Shown: positions 24,919-35,304 of the stretch, piece by piece
How the letters are laid out: each line of letters begins with the position of its first letter
How positions within the stretch are numbered: the first letter of the stretch is position 1
The notes under the pieces: model-generated
What the model was told of the DNA's origin: nothing
What the model saw: the letters and a program-made list of their open reading frames with translations, nothing else
Databases searched by the model: none
Assembly: GCA_022316685.1 (NCBI GenBank)
Contig: JAKJHU010000136.1
Coordinates: 682,001-746,000 of the forward strand
DNA from: Progne subis subis
Taxonomy: Eukaryota > Chordata > Aves > Passeriformes > Hirundinidae
DNA length: 64,000 bases
Direction of reading: 5' to 3'
Made by a program: the position numbers and the translations under genes

Positions 24919-25498
24919 GACACGTCAGCATGGCCAGATGGACGAGGGAGGGCACCCTGCTCTGCCCTGGGCTGCCTCACCTCGAGTATTGTGTGTAGTT
25001 TTGGGCACTGCAGCATTATTACTTTAGAAAGATTATTAAGCTATCAGAGAGCATGCAAAGGAGGCCATGAGGATGGTGAAGGGCTTTGAGGGGAAGCCGT
25101 GTGAGGAATAGCTGAGGGCACTTGGTTTGTTCAGCTGGAGAAGAGGAGACTGAGGGGAGACTCATTGCAGTTACAGCTTCCTAATGAGGGGAGGAGGAGG
25201 GGCAGACACTGATCTCTGCCCTGTGGGGACCGGTGACAGGACCTGAGGGAATGACACTGAGGTGTGTCAGGGGAGGTTTAGGTTGGATATCAGGGAGGGG
25301 TTCTTCCTCCAGAGGGTGATTGGGCACTGAATAGGGAATGGTCACAGCCCCGGTGCTCAGAGCTCCAGGAGCATTTGGACAGCGGTCTCAGGCACAGGGT
25401 GTGACTCCTGGAGTGTCTGAGCAGGTCAGTAGTTGGGCTCGGTGATCCCTGTGTGTCCCTCCCGGCCCAGGAGATTGTGTGCCTCTGTAAGGAAGCTC
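24919..25498 (+). mobile_element. CR1 LINE fragment, longest copy in the window
   Basis: It begins in the 3' part of the second reading frame region and continues through the 3' UTR. Landmarks are 'ctgggctgcctcacctcgag', 'ttcagctggagaagaggaga', 'ggttggatatcagggagggg' ('ttcttcctccagagggtgat' follows), 'cagagctccaggagcatttgg' and the 3' end 'ttgggctcggtgatccctgtg'. It is 5' truncated and no longer encodes a complete protein. Confidence 0.95.
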
Positions 25499-25683
25499 AT
25501 CTGGCACTAGCACAGCAGTTTGGGATTTGAAGTGTGCCTGTCCTGAGACCAGGACTGCTAACAGGGCTGGCAGGGTAAGGAGTTGGCATTCCTGCCTGCC
25601 AAGGCTGGGACAGCTACCATGTTCCATTTTTGTGTTGGCTCCACTGAGTCTGTGCACTGTAGACCTTCCAAGTGTGCTCCTTC

Positions 25684-25766
25684 CCTCCTGTACTGGACTT
25701 GGGATTGGACTAGATGATTTCCAGGGTTCTCTTCCAACCCTAACACTTCTGGGATTCTGTGATTCC
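25684..25766 (+). mobile_element. CR1 LINE 3' tail
   Basis: 'gggattggactagatgattt' and 'cttccaaccctaacacttct' followed by 'gggattctgtgatt', the usual CR1 terminal signature. It lies about 185 bp downstream of the larger copy and may be a separate insertion, because the larger copy already has its own 3' end. Confidence 0.88.
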
Positions 25767-27010
25767 CTTTGGCTGGTAAAGTCATCACCCTTCAGTTCCA
25801 GCCTGCCCCTACAGAAGGGGCACTGTGATCCTGGCAGAGGTACCTCACCAGAGCCCCCAACCCCTGGCCACAGCCTGGACTACTCCAAAGGATTTGATAA
25901 AATCTGAATACATTTGTAGAGAAGTAACTCAGTAGATGGAGGTTTCCTAATTCACGGGACATTTTGATCCATGCCCATCCCTGACCATCCTCGCTGGGCC
26001 GTGTTCATCCCCAGGAGCTGAAATGACGCTCCTGCCAATGCTCATTCAGCTGTGGCCTGGCACTCCTTGCAGCGCTGGGCATTCCTTAGGGTAACCACTG
26101 TCATCCTGCAGTGCCACAAGGACCCAGGACACACGGAGGCAGTGGGATACTCTCTGAGGGAAAACTCCCAGTTTGCCCCAGCTCTGTGGCTGGAAGCAGA
26201 ACTGGTGCAATCAGCGCTGGCTTGAGAGTTTTTGTTGTATGAAAGCAGCATGGGAAGAGGTCGGAGGTGCCCCACAAGGCCAGCTCCTGCCAACATCGGC
26301 ATGTCCGGGGTCCCTGCTGTGCTCCAGCAGCCTCGGGTCCGTGTGTTGTGCAGGGCTTCTGATGCCATGCTTCAGCCGGGCTCAGGTGCCCTGTGCATGG
26401 AAGTGCCTGAGATTTGCATTTCATCTCTCAGAATCAGCGCAATTCCCCTGAATACCCTCTTCAGTAAACTCCTAATTGCCAGCAATTTATGCCTTCACCT
26501 ATTTATTGCAGCTTGCAAAGTTTGCAGTGAATTTGGCTTGTGCTTTTGTGTTCGTAGCAGTTAAATCATTTATGTTCTGAGAACTTTAAAGAAACATATG
26601 CCTTAAAGTCAGCAAAGCATTTACTACTTTTGCACACATGGTGAAGTCTCTTTTATTTTACTGTGTTACGTTGCTAAATAACCTTGGTTGTTAATCTTCA
26701 AGGTCTCAGTGTGTTGAGCCATTAACAACTATGGAATGTATCTAAACTGCATTAGAGTTCCATAACTACAAGCTAAGGGGTAATCAAAGATCTGTCAGGC
26801 TTAACGTAAGCATATGGACAGCTCTCCACTACTAATATAGGGAAAAAAAACCCACTTAATTTGGAATTTTTAGGCAGAAATCCCTAAGGATGCTTTTACC
26901 TAAATGATCTTCAACTGTTACAGTACATGTTGAAACACCAGTGCAGGAGAATAGGGAACTCAGAGTTATGATAGTCTGAAAGGGAGAAGGAGCACATGAA
27001 TATTTAACCT

Positions 27011-27030
27011 GTGTGTGTATATATATAAAA
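27011..27030 (+). repeat. (GT)n(AT)n microsatellite
   Basis: Short alternating run gtgtgtgtatatatata. Confidence 0.85.
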
Positions 27031-27884
27031 TCAGTACAGGGATAAACAGTTTGAGTGATAATGAATATATTTAGTTCATAGTTTTATGCATTTTTAAAGA
27101 AAATGTAAGCAGGTAGAAGCTTGACTTTAATTAAAATAGCAAAAGAAGCATTCAGGCCAGTTTATTCTCTGCCAAACTTTGAAACACATGTGACAATGTC
27201 TGAAAACTGCAGTTCCTGAAAGAGAGGAATCAGAAGGATCTGTGAGGTTAAGCAGGAGTTCTGGTTGCACTTGGGTTTTCCACATAGTCTGCAGGATTTG
27301 TGGAAATACAATATATTGAACTCTTCAGGTGTTGCCAGTGGACAGGCCTTTCATCATCTGAGTAACATCCATGCCAAAGCTGTGGAAGTTGTCTGCGGTT
27401 CTGCCACTACTTTTTGTGTTACTAAGATCAAGAAGTGATTAATACAAAGAGAAATGTGGCACTGCGTGGTGGAAAATACATTTTTCTTCTTAGGATTACT
27501 GTCAAGCAGTTTTTCAGGAGGAATGACACAGTTTAAGAAATCTGAACCTTGAATTTGTATTGACTCGGGATCTGACAAGAAAGAGCTGAAGTTTTAATTT
27601 CCTGCAGGTTGATGCAAAGCAAAGTCCAGTGTGGGAGCTGAAAACATCTTCTAAAGAGCAGCAAATTGCTGCATCCCTGCCCCAGGAACAGCCAGGTGGT
27701 GTTTGTATCACAGGCTGCAGCTAGAATTGGCATTGTGCTGCTGGGATCCACACAGTCCTCCTCTTTTCTTCCCAAGAACTTCTGTAAGCCTCAGGATTTA
27801 TATAAGCATAAACAGGAGACATGTGAAATATGGGAGTGGAAGAAGTACAATCTAATATATACCACTGGGATATAGTATAGAAAG

Positions 27885-27909
27885 TATATATATATACACA
27901 CACATATAT
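27885..27909 (+). repeat. (TA)n(CA)n compound microsatellite
   Basis: About six TA units followed by five CA units and TATAT. Confidence 0.88.
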
Positions 27910-28691
27910 CCAGAAGAGAGAGGCTCAGTGCAAGAACTCCTAGGAGAAGTTATTTGCTGGAATCAAGACACATTTTGCCATAATGTGTTCACCAGCAACT
28001 TCTGTACTGTGATTTATTGAGAAGCGCTGTTATTGGTTTTAATTTTGAAAAGCCATCTATAACCTGTGCAGGAGAATAAAACTCAAGAAAACCATATGTG
28101 CAGGATATTGTTGTTAGTGTCTTATGTTTTATGTTTCTTTGAGGCGCCTTAAATGATTTCTCCATTGGCAGGTCTTTATTTTGTGATTATTGCAGGCAGC
28201 TCTGCACTCCAAGTGAATTAAATCCTGTTGTGTTCCTGCTGTTTCTTCAGAAAAGCAGCTGTTTAATGTCTGTCTCTATGAAAACAAAAATCATACAAAT
28301 ATATCAGGGTTTTTTCCCTGATATTGCAAATGTTATTATTAATCATTTTCTTGCAGCAGTTTTGGAATAGGTAGGTCTAGGAGAAGGATGAAAAAGACAA
28401 CGTGGTGTTTCACAAAGTAATTGAGGGTGGCTGTGCCACGTGTGCAGACTGCAAGGGAGGAGAATCAAAGATGTTTGTGCTGATGAGCTCCCATGATGTT
28501 ACAGAGGACACTGGGAAATTCAGGCCAGTCAAGGCAGCCCTCTGTCTGCTCTGTCACAGCTGAAGAGAATAATAATGTAATAGTACAAGCTGTCTGCGGT
28601 AGCAAACCCCCCTCAGAACCGTCACGTTGTTGCTTTTCACTGACACGCTGAGTGCCCGTGTGGTGCTCTGCTGTGTTCCGTTGGACAGTCG

Positions 28692-28726
28692 CCCCGTCGA
28701 TGACACTGAGCAGTGAAGTGACGGGG
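28692..28726. other. Nested inverted repeat
   Basis: An outer 7-bp stem CCCCGTC (28692-28698) / GACGGGG (28720-28726) encloses an inner 5-bp stem CACTG (28704-28708) / CAGTG (28711-28715) with a 2-base centre. It sits in a CpG-richer patch. A DNA palindrome or RNA stem is possible; no known RNA family is recognised. Confidence 0.6.
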
Positions 28727-30970
28727 TTTGGATCACATGGCATTGTCCCTCAGAAGCTCCCCCTTGGCAGCACAAAGGCTGTGTCTGCTGAACAAATGAA
28801 AAAAGACTGTCGAGGTAATACTCTGAGCCTTGTGACTCTCAGTGCTGTTCCCGTGTAGCAGACTTGCAGGTATGTGTGTGATGCACTGGAATTATGAATA
28901 TCTGGACTGGCTGTTGTTCCGGCAGCACTGACAGCCTGCGCTTGGGGCCACTGTGCACGGGAGCCTGGTGCTGTGTGCAGCCTCGGAGCTGCTGGGAGCA
29001 GAAACTGGGACTGAGCGTTCCCAGGTAACTGCAGACACCAGATAACTTAGTGCTCTCCCAGTGTATTCTTTCCTAAAGGGAATGTTGAATGTGTAGCTAC
29101 TGTTCAGCTGCCAGCCAGCTGCAGGGGTGGGAAGTCCTTCCTGAATCACATGCACAATAACTAGATTTACTTCCTGGCAAAAATCCAAACCGTGTTTGCT
29201 CAGATGTACTTGCTGACCTAGGAGATGGGTAGGTAGGTACTTAAACCAGTAACGGGCAGGTGAACATGAGTTATCCCAGATGCTTCCTGCAATTCTCCAG
29301 GAAGATCTCATCATGATGTTAAATCCTTTGTGGAAAGGGATAATCTGTCTCCAGCTGTGTACCATTCTTGCTGGATTCAAGGAACCACTCTCTTGTCAGA
29401 GCGATGATTTGGCCTCTGAGATGCAGCAGGAAATTATTGTGCACCTCTGCTTCTGTGGGGAGGAACCAGGTTCAGGGAGGGTGAGCTGTGTCCTCGAGCC
29501 AGGTCTCAGTGGGGAGGCTGTACCCATCTCAGCCAGACGTGTGCATGCAAATGAAGGAGACAAACATCTCGCCATGCCTGCATATAAATGTGCCGTTTAA
29601 AAGTTTTAATATTTTTGTGTCTGAACTTCTCAGGTTCAAATTTTGGAAGTCATTGTGTTTGTGAGGGGTTTGGGGTTTTTTTCCCCCTAAATTAGCATAT
29701 CTCTGGTTGTTAGGGAAATGCACACAGTACTTTGTCGATTGAAGCATTAATTGCCTTAGGCTTTCACGCTGTAACAATCTGAATTATTCTTTCATATTCC
29801 CCTTCAGTTCTCCAGGTTAGAAACAGTGCAAGCTGAACTCGGTCAGTGTGCAGGAGAGTGAGGCGAGTTCCTAAGCCCCGGGTTTTATTCCATGAATGAA
29901 CACAGCTCCTGGGATAAGGGGCTATATCTTTGCACTCCTCTGAAGGGCTTAGCTCACTATTTGTGGGCCGTAAAATAGGTGGCAGTAAGGATAATCCATG
30001 TCTGACCGTTGAGAGGGGCGAATGCAGCGTGCCTCGAGCAGCCCTCAGCCCGAAAATGGGATCATATAGTGCATATCATCTGCATTTAGTGACACTGCCT
30101 GCACTGAGAAGATCCATTATCTTCATGCTCTCCTTCTGGGCTCACAGCTGCATTTCTGCCCTATCAGATGTGTATCTCAGTAAACAGAAACCTGCGAGGG
30201 GGTGGATTTGAACGGTGTGTGACTGATCCCAGTGCTCAGGGAACACAACTGGATCAACACAAGCAGCTACTTCTGGCAGGAATGCCCCTGCATGGCTGAT
30301 TCCTTTGCACTTTGCCCTGCTTTTCATAGATGCTGGTCATAAGAACCAGAATCATGTGGCCATTCCTAAATAACAACCAACTTTTTTTTTTCATCCGAAG
30401 TGAATTCTGAAAAGCTCTTCAGATTATTACATTAAAAGTCTTGGATTATTTGCTCTACCACTGAATTGCTGGATATTGTTCATGTTGTATAAGGACTTCA
30501 GAGTCTTCTGTTGATACACAGGAGACATTCCTGAGGTATTTTAAGAACTTGAATTTAGTTCCAGAGAGAGGTAGAGAGGACATGGCAGCTTTTGAGAGGG
30601 AGGGAGGTGAAGGACCGAGGCTAAAGGTTTTCTACCTTTCATCTTGATAAATTGTGTAACAGGAACTGGACAGAGAACCATATTACTCTCTGTAAAAGAG
30701 GAAAAGAGGGCACGAGTTCTCCTTGGGGCTGAGGGGCCCCTGTGTGTGCAGAAGGGGTGAAAACTCAGCAAAGGCAATGAGGGGATACTGGCGAAGGTCA
30801 GTGCCACTACATGTTTGTAGATGCAGATGGAGCTCTCCCAAACTAGGTCAGAGGTAATCAAACACGACCTGATGTTGTTGTTGTGATCCTGTTGCTGCCT
30901 TGGAGTTTCCTTGAGTTAGATGGCCATGTTTCTCTTTGCTCTTGGCCAGCTAAATTGCAGGATTCTTTTT

Positions 30971-30980
30971 CCCCCCCCCC
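30971..30980 (+). repeat. C10 homopolymer
   Basis: Ten consecutive C after a T5 run. Confidence 0.9.
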
Positions 30981-31817
30981 AGCAAACATAGGTATATTTG
31001 TTTTGCTGCTACTTTTTTTAATTATTCACATGCAACCCAAGGAAATAAAAATCTGTATTCCAAAGCAATGGTGCATTAGAAAAATGTTGGCGGCATTTTA
31101 GATTGCTCCAACACTTGGTGTTTCATGAGGAAAGTGCTCTAAGTGCACACAAATGCTGGTGGTACACAGGGTGGAGATATTTGAGAAACCCGTTCCCATT
31201 TGTGAACATTCCAATCCTATCCCGTTCCTTTAAGCAGCAATGTAAGTTAGCATAAATAAAATTGCTATACCTGGAGCTTTTAGAGAAGTGGCCACACACA
31301 CAAACTATCACAGGGAAGACAACAAATTTAGTAAGGTAAAATGACCATTAGGCTCAGCTGGAGTTTACTAAAATGCAGGTTCATTAAACCCAGTGTTAAT
31401 AAGAACACTTCCTCTTGGTTTAGAGCTCACCCTTTGAGCTTGGACCTCATCTAACTTCTGGAAACAAGTGGCAAAGAGGGTGTCACCTCTGTTTTGCAGT
31501 CCTAGAGACCCACAGCTCTAGGGATACTGTAGCTGATACTGAAGAAATCAGGTACATACGGGCTTGACCTTTCAGAGAAAGACATTTAACACAATAAACA
31601 AGAACATCAGCTGAGGTCGCTTGACTTTGAGATGTGAATTTCAGTTTTCTCATGCTGAAAAGCTGTGTCCTGTTTTTCTGTGCCGTTTTCCTCTCTGGAG
31701 AGTTGACATTTGTGTAATTCCAAAGCATGTCTACTATTGTACAAGGAGATCCAGGCCAGGATTTTTTGAGCACACCAAGAAAGAGCCCATGCCTCAGCAG
31801 GCAGGTGCTGCTCGAGG

Positions 31818-31823
31818 CAGAGC
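31818..31823. repeat. Left target-site duplication of the 31.8-kb LTR
   Basis: CAGAGC, identical to 32630-32635, directly before the TG start of the LTR. Confidence 0.65.
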
Positions 31824-32479
31824 TGTGCCGTGACCCTTGGCTGCTGTGTCGAGGTAATTCCTGTGCTGAGCCAGGGGCCATGTCCCAGCTGCAGCTCTGC
31901 CAGGGGCTAGTCACAAACATTCTTCATGTGGAAAGCAGGGATTTTGCTACTGTGATATCATTTGTGGAAAAAAGTAAAACCCAAGAAAAACCCAGTACCA
32001 TTGGCTTTGTGAATGATGGGCAGGGAACAATGGGAAAACTCAAGAGAGACGAACACCTTTTTCTCCCTGTTGGAGTCCAGGGCATTCCTTTGGTTGCCCT
32101 GGAGGATCAGGAACCTGGGCAGGGGGTCTGGGACCCCAGCCCCGAGCTCAGAGAGACACTGGATTTGATTTCAGTCCATGGGAAAGGCTTCCTGCACTGC
32201 AAGAGGGTTCACAGGCCACAAGAGTGTGAAAAATAGTAGTTTAGTATATCACAGGGTGAAAAACAGTGGGTTTGGATTTCTTGTACTGAAGTGAATGGGG
32301 CAAGATGGAGAATTTGGGGCGTTGTCTCCTTCTTCTTCCTTCTTGTTTCCACACTCCATTTCTGCAGTGACGTTGGCACAAAGTAGTTAGTGAGGATTGG
32401 GTCAGAGTAAAGATGACCTTTTTAGTAATAGTGATAGACATTGGTAAGAAATAGTAAACATAAAATACGTAGCAATTAG

Positions 32480-32486
32480 TATAAAA
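32480..32486 (+). promoter_or_regulatory. TATA box of the LTR
   Basis: TATAAAA located 93 bases before the AATAAA signal start, consistent with a U3/R junction about 30 bases downstream. Confidence 0.6.
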
Positions 32487-32578
32487 GATAAGGACAGCCC
32501 AGAGACAGGAGGAGTCGCCAGATGTCCGAGCTGCGGCAAACTTCTTTTGGACACTGAGAAAATTGTAAGATAAGAACT

Positions 32579-32584
32579 AATAAA
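32579..32584 (+). terminator. Polyadenylation signal of the LTR
   Basis: AATAAA located 45 bases before the CA end of the LTR, the expected R region position. Confidence 0.6.
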
Positions 32585-32629
32585 CGAAGCATGTAACCTT
32601 GAAGACTCCGTCTTTCCCTGCGTTTGGCA

Positions 32630-32635
32630 CAGAGC
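32630..32635. repeat. Right target-site duplication of the 31.8-kb LTR
   Basis: CAGAGC, identical to 31818-31823. Confidence 0.65.
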
Positions 32636-35126
32636 TTTGCAGAGGGCCAGGACTCTAAAACCACCTGAAGGCCGGGGAATTTAAGTTCCTGCAAAGGAGC
32701 TCCCGACACTCCCTTTCTATTCTGCTCATTTCTGCAGTGGAATGCAACGAGGGCTGGAGGAAAGTAAAAATGATGAAGAGGTGAGAAAAAGAAGGGCACT
32801 GCTTTCATTGGGCAGCTGCTTCACACAAGTGTGTCCTCACTGGGAAGACAAAGAATCCCTTCCAGGTTATACCAGCTGTGAATCTGATTCCTTTTTCTTA
32901 CTTTAGTATCATTTATTTTTCTCTTCTATTTTTTTTTTATTAAAGATTTATCTTGTCTCCTTTTAGTTTCTAGGAAAAACACCTGCCCAAGAGCAGAGTT
33001 ATAATGACTCCTCTGTAATTTCCTACCCAAGCACTACTTTCAGTGATAAATACCAGGGAACTCATTTGCCTTTGTAAAAGCAGTTCTGCCTGGATTGAAT
33101 AACATATTGACTAGAAAATATTTTTGAACTCTGTTGTTCATCCAGAGTTCTTTTTTTTGCAGAGAGAATAACCCCCTTTTCCAGGCAGTCCTCCACCGAC
33201 TTCTTTTGTCTTTGAAAATGTTCCCCTTCTCCTCTTGATATTCAATGCCATCTCGCTTGCCTTTTCTCCTTGGGAGCTGCACAAAGACAAATCCTGGCCG
33301 TAAATTCAGAAGCTTTCTTCATATTAAATGAATTTCACTTAATGCATCTTAGGGAGAAGCATTTAAGCTGTACAATTGCTGAACTTCACCTCTCTCAGTT
33401 TCTTTGTTAGAATGACCTGCCACTCCTTTCTTGTGATCATTCAGTAAGTAATTTCCCTGCGATTTCTAACCCCTAATGCTGGGCTCCATTCAGTTTGTCC
33501 AAAATGGGGGTTTTTGCATCCTCCTTATTCCCTCCATTAGTAAATGTTGTTTTAAGTAAAAGCATTTCTGTGGGCCTGCCTTGAATTTTGCTTGTCTTCT
33601 TCCTCTTTTAACTCATGCTGCAGCTGGTTTTGCTCTCTCCAAGCTGAAAAATCTAGAATCAGAGCCTTTATTCTTGGTAACCTGTAGAGTAATAAATCAC
33701 TGATCTCTCTTTCCCAAGCCAGAAAGGGAATTTGGGATTGCAGCTACAGATAGGCAAAAGATGCTGCTGGCTATTGCAGCCTGTGCATTCAGATACGAAG
33801 CATTTAAACTTTTTGGGATGGAAATGTTTTTTGCAGTAATCAGACTTAACATTTAAATGAAAGAAAATAAAAGCTCAACCTTTTTATCTCAGTCCTGTGA
33901 AACAAGTTGTGATCATATGCCTACCTCTGGAAGGGAAATGAGTGTGATTAATGAAGCAAATCACACATTTTAACGTGTATGATAAAACAGTTATTCCAAA
34001 GAGAAAACAATATCTTTAGCAATTCAAAATACTGTTATTTGTGTCTTTTTTAAATCTGTTTTTCTTTTCATTGCCCTCAAGTTCAGGTAGGCTGGCATTT
34101 ATTACCAAAACATTTCTATTTCATGTCTTTCCCTTCCTATTTGCCTTTCCATCTTCTCTGCATATAATGTCTGTGTCCATTGCTCTCCCTCTCAAATGAA
34201 ATGCTTTTTGTATTGCAAGTTTTTCCAACTCTTTCTGCAAATCAGTTAACCAAAGGAGGGAAGTTTGCAGCAATCTTGCCCGTTGCTACTCTGGAAGTTA
34301 ACAGGAACGTACAAAGGGTAAAACACGTCTGTAAATGTGAGATCCATTAACTTTCCGACCTTTAGAAAGGTTGGGTGGCAAGTGACTCCTGGTGTGCCTG
34401 GCAATTCTCAGTCACTGAAAACTGCCTAAACAGTGTGTAAGTGAAAAGCTGAATGCCATACTGAGGGTTTCATGGAAAACCACTGGGTCCAGCTAGCATG
34501 TGAAAGAGGCTGGAATGCTTCCCACGCTCTTGGAGACACTTCCCTTTGTTGTGCTCCAGCATTCTCTACCCTTCCAAGGTTTGTTTAGTGGACTGGTTTT
34601 ACCTTGATTCCCACTTAAAATCATTTGGTATCTTAAGTCACAGCTATTGTGGTGTCATTCTTAAGGTAGCAATCACAGATGGTTTTATTCCTCAAGCATG
34701 ACGGTTTCAGGCTCTGTTTAAAAAAAAAAAAAATAAGCTTTTTTTTTTTTTCTTCCTGCTCCCCACTATTTCTACTGTTTGAAGGCTGTTTGAAGCCTTC
34801 ATGAGTCTAATGCTTTTCTTTCTAGGCTATAGTTATTCATAATTGGTCACTTTATACATTCATTTAAATTCTTTCACTTAAAAAACATCACCTTTTCTCT
34901 TGCAACTTTCATTATCACCTCAGACTCATCCTCACTCAGACCGTAGTTTGGATCTGCTACATTACATCTTCCAGGCTCCTCATTTCCTAGATCTCCCTGT
35001 TGGATTTGCCAGCTTTTCCACTTAGACTAAGCTGTTAAACTAGAGTTTAGAGTACTCCAGATGAAGTTGCATGAGGAACTTTGAAAAGAGCATTGATTCT
35101 CCTTCCCTTGTGTGTGTATCCCCATT
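32636..35126. other. Unique non-coding sequence
   Basis: AT-rich sequence, including an A14/T13 inverted repeat at 34720-34751. No open frame of note between 33.3 and 35.0 kb, and no recognised repeat. Confidence 0.6.
34720..34751. repeat. A14-TAAGC-T13 inverted homopolymer pair
   Basis: Fourteen A (34720-34733), TAAGC, then thirteen T (34739-34751). The centre contains an AAGCTT palindrome, so the arms can pair almost perfectly. Confidence 0.9.
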
Positions 35127-35304
35127 TGAGGATGGTGAGGCCCTGGCACAGGTTGCCCAGAAAAGCTGTGGATTCCCATCCCTGGAAATATTTGAGGCCA
35201 GGTTGGATGGGGCTTGGCTCAACCTGGGATAGTGGGAGCCTTGGCAAGGGGTGGAACAAGATGGGCTTTAGAGTCCCTTCCTACCCAAACCTATTCTATG
35301 ATTT
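35127..35304 (+). mobile_element. CR1 LINE 3' end
   Basis: Contains 'ggcacaggttgcccagaaaa', 'aggccaggttggatggggctt', 'caacctgggatagtgggagc' and a terminal 'cctattctatgattt'. This is the common passerine/avian CR1 3' end pattern, here 5' truncated. Confidence 0.95.

Larger units (their letters stand above)
25767..31817. other. Unique non-coding sequence with microsatellites
   Basis: Contains GT/AT (27011-27030) and TA/CA (27885-27909) microsatellites, a CpG-richer patch with a nested inverted repeat (about 28600-28730) and a C10 run (30971-30980). Open frames up to 162 codons (28892-29380, minus) have no domain features. Confidence 0.55.
31824..32629 (+). mobile_element. Solo LTR of an endogenous retrovirus (806 bp)
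   Basis: It starts TGTGCCGTG, ends TTTGGCA, and is flanked by a perfect 6-bp CAGAGC duplication (31818-31823, 32630-32635), the size typical of ERVK-type and some other retroviral integrases. Promoter and processing signals are in order: TATAAAA at 32480-32486, then a CpG-containing R-like segment, then AATAAA at 32579-32584, and a short U5-like end. No retroviral genes are adjacent. A shorter alternative starts at 32225 (TGTGAAAAAT, flanks AAGAG/CAGAG, four of five). The perfect duplication favours the longer reading. A 169-codon plus frame (31727-32236) runs across the left boundary and is not considered a gene. Confidence 0.72.

Noticed and set aside
28892..29380. 162-codon minus-strand frame
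   Set aside because: No recognisable domain or motif; length is within what chance gives in moderately GC-rich DNA.
31727..32236. 169-codon plus-strand frame
   Set aside because: It crosses the left boundary and target-site duplication of the solo LTR, so it is a fortuitous fusion of flank and LTR sequence.
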